Positions 1 through 11,059 of a stretch of DNA of 64,000 nt are shown here, piece after piece; positions within the stretch are counted from its first letter, which is position 1; each line of letters opens with the position of its first letter. A program made the translations under genes and the position numbers. Below the pieces are notes generated by a model. It did no database searches. It was not told the DNA's origin and saw only the letters and a list, made by a program, of their open reading frames with translations. Source of the DNA: Nematostella vectensis (Eukaryota; Cnidaria; Anthozoa; Actiniaria; Edwardsiidae); the NCBI RefSeq assembly GCF_932526225.1, contig NC_064036.1, positions 6,455,519-6,519,518 of the forward strand. The letters run 5' to 3'.

Positions 1-2332
1 CTGTTTCAATTGCTAGTTTGTGTGCCGAGACATGCAATCTAGTCATAGATTGTCGGCGTCTAACATTAGCTTCTGATATATATTTTTTTAGTTTAAAATT
101 TGTCTTGATCTTGCAATAAGTGCGTAGTTTTCCACTATTTTGATATAACTGTGCCTGGGTTCTCCAAAATGTTGCATAACTTTTATATAGTACTTTCTTA
201 ATATATTTTCCTAGGGTATGAATTTGTTGGCCTTCAATATATATTTCCTGTAGTGTCTTTAAATCACACCAAGCAAATAGGGAATTGATAAACCTTACAG
301 GGACATTAGATGTTGAAGAAAGGCTGATCTTCGCCGTTTCCCCCACTAAGGTGTTTTCATATATCCTACCAAATGCCGTCCTGAACAGGACGCGACGCCT
401 GCAAGAAAAGCGTGCGCGCGCAATCGAACGTGCGCGAGGCGGCGTCTTCTTGCCGGCGTCGTGGATCTAAATCACCCTAGTTCTTGCTGAAGAACGTTGT
501 GTGGTTACAACTTTTACCGCCATCTTTATATCTCAACCTGGTAGTCAAATGATTATTTAACTTAAGGAAACAAATCTGCAAAATTTAGCAGATATTTTTT
601 TAGTCTTTGAATTGTTTTTGCATTGTGCACGCGCGCTGCATTCGCAATCAAGAATGGCGACATTCTCACGAGCGCGCGCTGTTTTTGAAACCTACATAAC
701 AAAACGATATTTTCTTTTTTCGCATACAATTCTCGACTTTAAATTATTCTTCGCTTTATTGTGGGTAGCATTGCAATGGAAGACAATTCGCCAACATTTT
801 GTGGTATTACTGTCTCTGAATTTTAACGGTTTAAGGAAAATACCTTGTTTCAGATTTTCCCGCCAAAACTTCAATATCCTTTCAATCAATCTCCTTTCGC
901 GCGGCCAGGAAAATTTTCAAAGATCTGTAGAAAATTCAAATTTTAATCAAATTTGATTCCCTTTTCAGAATTTGAAAGTTTATCTATGCTTTGTTTTGGC
1001 TAGATTGATATAAGTGAAAGGTTTTAAGAACTTTAATGAAGTTTTTTTTGCGGGCCGATTTATAAGTTTTATTTAAGATTGATAACTCGTTAATTTCCAA
1101 CGACAAATGAAGGATTTTAGGGACCGACAAGTTGCCAACGTAGGCTTTTTTTTCGCTGCCACATGATTGGCTTGGCTGTTTTTTTTTCTAGAATGAACGT
1201 ATGTCTTTTATGGATTGCTTGTTCTTATTTTTAGAGATTTTGGTTAGCTCAATTTCTTGGGAGGAGACTTCCGTTACCGACCCATCAGATATTAAGCATT
1301 AAGAAGTGTGATATCCAAAATAATCAGTGAGACTGTGCGACCACGGCTGTGAATAAAGTTTAGCTTTTATAGAACACCCTCTAGTCGCTTTGTTTTTATC
1401 GCGGTATCTAGGATATAAAATTAAAACATAATGCCACGCCAATTAAGGTTCTTTTAGGGTATCTTTTTATTCACCGAAAGTGTTCTACCCTATATGCTTC
1501 GTAGGTTATTACACAGGCGTAACCCTAAGAGTGCGACGTACGGACGCGACAAGATGGCGAACAGTGAAAGAGCAAACAGCGGCGTGCTCGGCCTACTATT
1601 GGAAGCCTGGGTACGACTAGCCTCACACCTCCCCTTTTCAACTGCTCCTTTAAAGACAATGCATTCAAAATCTTACGAACTTATCACAATACGTTTTATT
1701 CGTCATTCCTACTATTTTACACAAATTACGCAACTTCTCTTTTAAATAAGAAGTAGTCACCATGACAACACACAGTCATATTCTGTTATCTCACTTTCTC
1801 TCCTGGAGCCCCTAAACTCGGGAACCCTTGGGGCACCCGAAGCATGATGGGACCTTCATCTACTAAGCAGCTTTACTGTAACTGCTGTTGGTCACGAACG
1901 TCTCCCTCGCCCCATGGTGCTTGACCGGCACTAAATAAAAGTGGCTTGCAACAGACCACAGCACCCACCCCCCTCCCCCCCCCCCCTCCCCCTCATCCTC
2001 CACACACACACGCACCCTTCCCATAGAGAGTGTCACCATTCCGCCGCCATCGCACATACTTTTACTGACGACATTTTCCCAACCAACCAATTACCACTTG
2101 GCCACGGGTATGCCGGGGACTTGAAATATTTACATACACTTGTATTTACAAAGTACGTATGAAAACAAATTTGCTCATATTTCACATAGCTTAATCATTA
2201 AGGTTTCCTTTATTCTATACTGAGATTTGACTGCAGCTACATACCGCTCGAAACTATCTGAAGACTATAGCGTTCTTGACAGGTGATTGACAGTTTAAAC
2301 ATTGACTGACAAGACTGCACTGATCACACCTG
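1..2332. other. Intergenic stretch, no gene recognised
   Basis: I see no supported gene here. The short open frames lack recognisable motifs and overlap on both strands. The stretch is AT-rich and contains low-complexity patches: a C-run around 1968-1990 and CA repeats near 2000-2015. Around 610-690 there is a block rich in GCGCGC that resembles the interior of short elements seen near 4330-4400 and 21430-21480. A TTTATT at 2209-2214 reads AATAAA on the minus strand, about 120 bases past the F-box gene stop, and is a plausible polyadenylation signal for it. Confidence 0.5.
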
Positions 2333-5300
2333 TCATCGTTCGACGGAAAGGAGGGGGTTAGCGGCCCTGAGTCCTTGAAGGTTTCGCACTCTCTTGCAAC
2401 CATACAGGTGTAGCAGACTCAACCTTTGACAAAGAAAACATGCAATGGAACCTCTATCCACATCAGGGGAGGCGCTTATTCAGGGAAAGCGCTTATTCGC
2501 GTATAGAGGCCAGATCCTTCAATATTAAAAAAACCAAGATGGCGGATGAGCTGTTTGCCATGGTTATCGGGAGAAAACGGACAATCTTTTTGAAAAATTG
2601 AAGCAAATAAAATAAGGTGTAAAACTTTTAGTCATAAGTTTTTGCTTGAATATAATGAATGGCGCTTATAACTATTAGGATTGTAAAGGGCGAGTTTGGA
2701 GGCCTGTGGTGATTCAAAATGGCGCTTCGTTTTATTTGGCGTTTATTTTTTTGTACGTTTGCTTGAAGAAACACGTCCTACATAATTTGACGGGCTTGAG
2801 CGGCGTCCCATATGAAAAACTTTATTTGAAGTTTTGAGATAATGGAAGACTGAAAATGTTTTCCAGTCAAATGGGCCCTTTTGAAACCAATATTGTAACC
2901 TAAACAATTACACTACAGACAACATAGACATGTTATGTAGCTTCTCTTGTAAAATAAAACAACAATAAGGTAAAAATGGGCTCGCAAACCTGCCTGTCGG
3001 TTATGGAACCGCCTGAGCGTCTTGAACTGCTTGAATGTGAACGGTTTTGAAACTTACTTTCGGCACTGCCTGGCGAGGTGTAGCACCGTCTCGTCGGTGA
3101 TATCCGCGCAAAAACTCAACTTCAAAGTCTGCAGACTCTGACTGCAATAATTGGCGAGTGATGTCACACTGTGAATCAACAAGAATTAAAAAATGTCGAT
3201 CAGATACTCCTTTGTTTTACATTTGAAAACACTCTCTTCTTGGAATATATTTAAAGAATGTCAATCACCCACTTCTTTGTTGATGTTTATCATTGAAAAT
3301 ACAGTGTGCAGCGGTTTATTCGCAAGGAAACTTCAAAATAACAATCTACGAATGAAGTCTGATGTTATTGACGTTACTGACGATATTTGATTGACAATAT
3401 CATGGTTACTCGCTTGAATTAGCCGATGGAAATGGATTCTTTGTGTGGCTCGCCATTGAGAAGGAGAATAAAATGGCAGCGTGATTGGCCTTCTTTAAGT
3501 ACTTGATTATAGGTTAGTAATTCTATCCACAAACGCCAAATTTCCAGGAGGGATCCTACGCCAAAAGGTAGAAGGGGATTGTCTTCTGTGCAGATGTACC
3601 TTTTGTGGGTGACAGCCTCTCCGGTTGAGCTGAGATCGAGGGACTCCATTTTATTGCAGCACCGTGCCAGAGCTCGAACACCAACATCACTCACTTTACT
3701 GCAACCGCAGATGTCCAAAGACCTAGAAGGATGGATGACGAGAGAAGGTATTGATCTCGGTAGCATGGGCAAGCAACCACAGATTATGAACAAAGTAACC
3801 TTAGCATTAGAGGCAAGCAACTGCAACTTATAAACAAACACCCAATGTTACAAGAGCAGGCATTCTCCTGTAAATGGACCACTGAGAACGCTAGCAGTTC
3901 TTGTAAACCTAAATACACCCATGATTGCAAATTGCATGGTCTATACCTCTAGTCAGGGTTAATTAAGTCGCATGTGACGCCCAGGTGATTATCCCTACAT
4001 ACATTCAGAGAGACAAGCAATTAACGAGACATGTCATTGGTAACTTACCGAATGTCAGGCAGGTTGGTGGCAATTTCTGCAAGAGTGACATCTGTGATGC
4101 GCGGACAGTTTGCGAGAGCGAGACACTTGAGAAGTGGACAATGGCGCACAATCTTCTTTACAGCAGAGTCACGAATCTGAGAAATTTGTAAAAAATACAG
4201 TTATTCATCAGTCGTTCAATGCACATGAAAAGTAACTAGAAACGTGGCTGTGAGCATCAATTCGATAACCAATTTTATTATACAGCTACAGTGCTGGTTT
4301 GAATGCTGTCATTGGTTAAGGTAATTCCCTTGAATTGCACTGCGCACCCCTTCTGCGCATAGTAGCGCGCGCTGTTTGTTCGAATTTTCCGGTATTAAGT
4401 GCGCGTGCGCGCCACAGTTGTACAAGAAAACACAGCAAAAGGCACGCGTTTTTTTACTTAAAATCGCTTTGACAGAGAAACGGAGTCGGTTACCCCCATT
4501 TTTTATTTGCTCAAATAGTTAAATATATACGGAAAAATGATATACTGAAAGTATATAGAAGTTTTGTTATTTCTCTTAAAAGCCGTAAAAATACTTCAAA
4601 ATGGCGCTTTTTATCGTATGAATAGTGGCGAAAACAATGTCTTTTTGTGCGATCTCTTAAAATGTGATTTGTTTTGAACATTAGCTACTACGGGTTATTG
4701 TTTAGGTGATCGGATTTTGGCAGCTCGACAAACAGAACTTAATTTTCTAAAGACTATAGGCACTCTTTTTGAAAACTAAGAGTTGGGATTTTTCCTTGAG
4801 CTATCAGTAAAAACGCGTCAACTCTACGCCCCTCTGTTGTGAAAACGTGGTCGGTACCACTATTTTTTATTACATTTTTTGAAAGCCCTTAGCTTTCATA
4901 TTGTTTATGCCAAGTTTTAAAAAATTCTGGGTTGTAGAACTATTTCAAGGGAATTACCTTAATAACTGGGCCTTATATCCCCGCTCAGGAAAAATGCAAC
5001 ACCTTGCAATGAAATATTGTATAATAAATATTTTATTGACCTCGTTAGTTTGGGGTTCTTGGGCTACTGTATAAAACAGTTGATTAATTATTGGGCCCAT
5101 ATACCCGTCCACTTGGTCAATACAGAGTTGTGTATTTACCTGTTTGCACCCTCGAAGGTCAAGGTTTTCCAATTCAGGGAGATGTGAGACAAGAGACCCA
5201 AGTGCGGAGTCAGTCATCTGAATTTAACAAGACAATGACTTAAGGGAACGCGGCAAAAGAAGCAATACAAAACAACACACAGGATGAATTTTACTGTACC

Positions 5301-8300
5301 TTGTGACACTGGCCAAGGTTTAGGGTCTGCAGATGACAACACTTCCCAGCCAGCATTTTGAACCCTCCTGGTGTGATATTGAAGCACCCAAATACCTCAA
5401 ATATCCGCAAACTGGAGACATAAGGAGTCAATAAACAAAGACAGAAGAAGGCAAATCATTTTTCAATGGATAGAGACTAAAGACATGAGTAAGCAAACCA
5501 TTTGTCAATGGAAAGAGATTGCTAGAATAAAGACACAAAGAGGCAAATTATTCAATGCATGGAGATTGCTAGCCTAAGGCACAAGGGTTGCAAAACAATT
5601 GTAAGCAGATAGAGATGTTATCCATCAAATACATGGAAGCAAGATAGATAGAGATAGTTGTACTAAAAACACAAGAAAGCAAACATTTGTCAATGGCTAG
5701 ATATTGTTAAACTAAGGCTGGGTTTATTTGGGAAAGTTGTACCTTTCACCATGCCGGTCAGCGATGCTCCTCAAGGATTTGTCAGTCACAGCTTGACAGC
5801 CATTTAAACAGAGGCATTCAAGTCTAAAAAAACAAACAAATAGATTTAAACAACCTATAAAGATCAAAAGCACAATAACCAACATACCATCATTTATCAA
5901 CACAATCGATAACTTTTAGCATCACTGTTCACCTTAAAAATATTTTACTGATAAAAACTTACTGGATGATATTCTCTACAAGGGCCTGTACTCCATTATC
6001 ACTGACGTTGGTCCAGCTTACGTCTACTGATACAACACTGGTGCATCGTGCTGAGATATGTAGCAATATGGATTCACCAATCAACTCACCACCACTGCAG
6101 CCACTAAAGTCCACCTCCTGGCGATCACAAGTAATTTGGTAAATGTTACAAAAACACATTTTAAAACATGATAAAATGATGTCATATCAACATCAGATAT
6201 CAGACCAGGGCAAGTATATCACTGTTGATCGTGATGATCTGATGACCAGCTGCTGATAATAATGATCATGATGTGATTATGGTGTTATGATGTTATGGAT
6301 AAAATGTGGCGATGTTGGTGCTGATTATGCTAATAATGATGATGAATATATATTAACAATATCTATGGCATACTAATCTCATCAGCATTTGGTTATAAAA
6401 GTAATCATATGTGAACTGCATCAGCATATACTGTTATTATTTATTTTTAAAAAATCACCACGACTATCATCATTACAATTAACAAAATGTCATCAGCATC
6501 ATCTTTTTTTCTCATACAGCACCTCTAATGTATCACAGCAATTTCTAAACAGACTGCGTAGGCCATTCGCTGTGACACAGTTACCACGGCAGTGAGAAAT
6601 GGTTAGACTTGTTGGATGTCGCTTGCCAATTTCTTCAAGCCACTCATCACTTTTAATCTCTTTCTTGATAAGAGTAATTGATCCCCCTGCAATCATAAAG
6701 ATTTGAGTATAATTAAATAATAATGTTAAAAGCCATTCCAAGTGAATGCAGTTTTAAAGACTATAGTGCTGCTATTTGTAATTGAAAATTTATTACTTAC
6801 AGAGGGTTTCATCCATTGCAATGCGATAAAATTGCTGGCACACCAATGCACAAGTTGCAAGGTCTTTATGTGAAAGACTTGAAAAAATCTTGAGCACGAT
6901 CTCATCAGGCAGGCAGAGATAGGGAATGGGTTCACTCTGGTAACGAATCTGTGTGACATCATTTGCACAATTCAGTAAAAAAATATATAACTTTAACGTG
7001 GTTGTTAAGTTGCATCAGATTGGACATTCATAGAAGACATGCAACACAACTTACCAGAGTAAGAATTCTGTCATAGCTGTCAATATCTACAACATATGGG
7101 AACAATGTGGATGGTCAGCAATGCAAAGACAATGTTTTGCCAAACGTAAAAAATTGTTTATAAAAAGAAAGCATTGGGAGAATATGTAACCCCATGCGTC
7201 ATGACATTGCATTTCACTTGATGTGGACTTAAAATGCAATTTATATACTGTTTAGTGTAAGTTGAGTGGAGATTGCATCATTACACTTGATGTGATGCAC
7301 TAGTACCTACCATTTAAGTCAAGTGGAGGTATGGCTGGGATTGATTTCTTCAAAGGGGATTTGAAGGGGTTACCTTGTTCCTGAAAAAGAAAAAAATATC
7401 TCATAAATTTGCCTGAAATGCTCTACTAAGTGACCTACTAAGTGACCCTAAATTTCTTATTTTACAAAATGCATACTATATTACTAGATACTCTACAGTA
7501 CAAACTGTATAAGGTTGTCAACTACCATTTAGTTGACAATTGTTAATAAGGGTGGCCACTTATAAGAGGTACTACTGTGTGAAATACTACATAGAAAATA
7601 CACTCATGAACCTCTTAAAATGGTATTAACTAATAAATAGAGTAGTGTTCCAATTGTAAGTGGAAAACATTGTATACCTTGATCTCTTGATAATTTTTTT
7701 CAAGGGCCTCTCCATAACCTTTTGACCCCACTTTACCAATATTTTCAGTGCTATAGGGCCTTTTCTTACGCTCTCTTTGATATTCATCTTTATTTCTTCC
7801 TGACAGTCTTGAGGCACTTTGTGGTCGCTCGCCTTCCTTCGCTTGCACTGTTGGCCCATACGTAGCACTGGTTGTTCTCTGCCGGCTGCTTTTTTTCTGT
7901 GCACTTTTTGGTCGCTTTTTCTTTTCACCACTAAAACTTGTTGAGCGATTTTTCCCGTGGCTACCTCCTGCTGGATCATCTTTTTTTTTGGACTGTTGGA
8001 GTGAAGATGGTTTTTGGAGCTGCCTTTTTTCAAATGAACTCCATGCAATACTTGACTTATGCCAACGCCTTTTGTAATTGGACAGCTGGTTGCAATCATA
8101 ACTATCATATGTTATATCAGTCGTTGCATTAACTTTTTCAATCAACTCAGAAATTTCACTGCTTAGAGGTTTTGCTCCATTTGACGAGACTTGCTTAGGG
8201 CCATCTCCATTTACAGGAGAATATTTCTTATTCAAACCTGCAGAGATTAGATCTCTGGCTTCTCTGCACTGTTCTTCATAGCTCTCCTGTTGCTCTTGTG

Positions 8301-9855
8301 ATAGAAAAGATGGTTTTGTCCTGATAAGTGCAGTCCCACATTCAATACACCAGTTTGCAGCTTGGCTGTTGATCTCTTTGCATTTAGGGCAAACTTTAGC
8401 CATAATGGATTGTTGATTTATAGCTAAATCTGGGATAAGGTACTTGGCTCTTTCATTGTTACGTGCTATGTGTCTCTTCGTCTCCTCCTTTTCAGTGCGA
8501 TCACCAGTCTCTTTACAAGTAACGCGAGGCGTGGTATTGGGTGTAACCACATGGAATAGAAGAGGAGCTGAATTCTCATCAGGATGGGAAGATAAATTCT
8601 CAAGATCTTCAGAATTCTGGGGTGATTTGACATTCCTACTTTTGTTTTTAACCACCTTTCGGTCAGAATTAAGGTACTGTGTCAGCTCGTGCAAGATCTT
8701 CTCTTTCCCTTTTCCACTATTAGGGCTCTTTTTAGGTGACGTCTCTTGCTGTCTGCTTGACCAACCTTCTTTAGAACCATTTTTCTTTGATGGTATTATA
8801 CTTCCTTCAGAATCGGAGGTCTCAAAGCCATTATACAGGGCTCCATAAATCTGAGGACATGGCGAGACAGTCTTATGAGGAGTAGTAGGGATCTTTATAG
8901 CATCACTCGGATCAGGACTGGTATCACTCTTTTCTGGTGAGTTTGACCGGAATTGTAATCCATTGTTGTGATGTTTGATCTCTGACTGCATATTATACTG
9001 ATTGTATTTATTACTGTTTCTATCCAAGTCTAGACTTGACATGATTGTAAAATCATTAATACTCTCAACATGAGAAGGCTCTAAACCACCTTTACCATGG
9101 TAGGATTTTTGGTTATGTCTAGTAAAACAATTGAGATAAGGTTTTAAATCCACTTGACCGTTTTCCACAGCATCCCTAAGTCCCCATAACTCCAGTCTTA
9201 AGTGGTCATCCTCATGGTCTTTGTTTTCTAAAGGGCCGAAATCTGTTGGAGAGAAGCTTTTAATATCATCGAAACTGTTTGGGTATTCCAAAGCCCCTGT
9301 ACTGTAAGGCATATTTTCTGGAACGTCCACGTTACTAGAGAGTCCAGGTACTCGTTCTAAATGAGTACGCTCGCACTCCGACGTTCCATTGTCGCGTTCT
9401 AAACTAGATGACTTGTTAGTCAGTTGAAAATGCTTTAACCTCTTCTGTCTCACAAGTTCTAAGTCAACTCTAGGGCTTCCACCTTTGATGACACGATGAT
9501 CAGATACGATGGTTCTAGGCGATTTGGCAGGACTTTTTCGATCTTCAGGCGGGCAATATTCATCGAAAGAATTTGGTGGAATGTTGCATTTTGACTCTTT
9601 CAATTTATCATTGGAGATCCCAGAGGAAAGATATGGTAGATCACTATAGAACTGACCCCTTTTCTCTGGGCCTGTTTTAATATCTACGAAACTGGTTTCG
9701 TTGTCATCATGGCTCAAACTAAAACTGACGGAATCAAAATGGCGGATTGGCTGCTCGCTAGAATTGTCCTCGTATTGCGAAAGCAGCGATCGCTCCAAGC
9801 GGCGAATCCATACACTTGCGAATCTCTTGGCTTCATCTCCGTCAGGGGCCTCCAT
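2333..9855 (-). CDS. F-box / leucine-rich-repeat protein with zinc ribbon (13 coding exons, 1156 aa)
   Basis: Predicted substrate-recognition subunit of an SCF (Skp1-Cul1-F-box) ubiquitin ligase. Coding exons, 5' to 3': 9855-7678, 7380-7311, 7086-7055, 6948-6801, 6686-6523, 6117-5963, 5823-5743, 5411-5300, 5217-5140, 4176-4049, 3722-3600, 3168-3058, 2423-2333 (TGA). All phases join. Residues 1-726 come from one large exon and are mostly polar and probably disordered. They hold a zinc ribbon with Cys 489/492 and 503/506 (CPKC...CIEC). Residues about 773-810 are an F-box (LPDEIVLKIFSSL...ETLW). Residues about 815-1150 are cysteine-containing (AMN1/FBXL type) leucine-rich repeats such as LENLDLRGCKQ, ending in LLHLYGCKRV. 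The donor of exon 5 (GAG|GTGCTG) is weak and was chosen because it alone keeps the repeat in frame. I do not recognise the exact orthologue. Confidence 0.9.
4316..4962. mobile_element. piggyBac-like MITE in an F-box gene intron
   Basis: A 639-bp non-coding element with near-perfect terminal inverted repeats: GGTAATTCCCTTGAA at the left end and TTCAAGGGAATTACC at the right. It is flanked on both sides by TTAA (4316-4319 and 4959-4962), the target duplication typical of piggyBac transposons. No transposase frame is visible inside. It lies in the intron between F-box gene exons 9 and 10. Family assignment rests only on the TTAA duplication and the inverted repeats. Confidence 0.7.
5430..5720. 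repeat. Degenerate intronic tandem repeat beside an F-box gene acceptor
   Basis: The intron between F-box exons 7 and 8 is made of diverged units of about 50-60 bp containing TCAATGGATAGAGA / TCAATGGAAAGAGA and an AAAGACA motif. Read on the minus strand, the units repeat a short T-rich stretch ending in CTTTAG. This resembles the true acceptor (CTTATGTCTCCAG) of exon 8. Confidence 0.5.
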
Positions 9856-11059
9856 TTTGTCATTTTAGCACGCATGGATTTCAGTACTTCGGGTTCTATT
9901 TGATGCAGTTTCGAGGGTTTACATATTCAATCCGTACAAAACATAACAACCGAGTATAAAACACGCTAGCCAATCAGGGCCGTCACTTAGAATTTGTTTG
10001 GTTTACCGCTGAAATGTCTGCGGTCGCATACTGATGCGACTTTTTTTTATGTTACTTCGAATCTTGTGGGGAAATTTAGCGTCAGGCCTTTTTATCGTCC
10101 CCTTTGATGCGATAGAAAGAGTTTTATTTTTCCTCTTTCCTTGCTTGAGTTTTATTTTTCCTCTTTTCTTGCTAAGAGACACGTGTTTTTTTTATTTATC
10201 GTTGAATCGTTCGTCGTTTCCTCCTCTCCCTCCCCCTAAAAGGACCCCCGAATGGTCTTTTACGAGAACTTGCGAGCTTGCGAGCATCTCGTTTTTTATG
10301 CGAGACCGAGCATTTTAAGTTACTGGGATACCTGTGGTAGCCCATTCATAAAATGCAACATATCAATATTTGGGTGACCTTAAAACTCGCTCGGCCAATC
10401 TCTTGGAGGCCTGGGTCTAAGGGCTTTTCAAGGCTTGTGTGATAAAGATTTGACCAAGCGATAAAGTTTTTTTTTGACACATTTTTGCCTCGAGTCTCAA
10501 ATTGACAGGAATCAGCATTTTGCACCATGTTTTCTGGAGATCATGGAGCGGGAAAACTTTAGCTCTTCTAAATATGGGCATCAATGCCCATATAAGGCAA
10601 TGCATACGAAGGACACTATCCGTGGGGAATATGTTTGATATGCTAGGGACGATGACGGCTAGGACAACGCGATCGAAAAAGGTGTTTTCGAGCTTGGCAA
10701 ACAATAAAAAATTTAATTGCAATGGAATACGCGAAACATTGTAGTCAGAGACAGATACAAATAAAATAAGGACATTATTTCTACAGCAGCGAACGTAGTT
10801 AGTGGAGTTTACAGTGCAAACGTCAGCGTTCAATCGACCGTGAAAGTTCAGGCCCGTACCCTACAAAAAAGTCTGACTTATGGATTTAAGACATTATACC
10901 AAAGTGAGCTTATGCTTTATAGTTTTGTCGACAAAACATCTATTACCCTATTGACAGACAGACATACAGATTGAGAACCGAAACTGGACTTTCGGCCGTT
11001 GTGTTGGGGGGGGGGGGGGGGGGGGGGTTGGGGCTGCAACCCCCTGTTTGTGACTACAG
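9856..11059. other. Spacer upstream of the F-box gene
   Basis: This stretch holds the presumed promoter of the minus-strand F-box gene and then repeat-derived sequence. No convincing gene is seen. From about 10905 it matches a second locus near 49155-49235: both share GCTTATGCTTTATAGTT, then TTGAGAACCGAAA and TTCGGCCGTTGTG, then a long G-run. That makes it a dispersed repeat. The G-run at 11005-11029 is about 25 bases and may be unreliable in assembly. Confidence 0.5.

Noticed and set aside
3058..3060. In-frame TAA at the end of F-box exon 12 as the true stop
   Set aside because: The bases form a perfect GTAAGT donor, and exon 13 at 2423-2333 continues the repeat in phase with a typical C-terminal motif (LLHLYGCKRV).
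8444..8848. 134-codon plus-strand frame
   Set aside because: It lies wholly antisense to the large first exon of the F-box gene and has no motif of its own.
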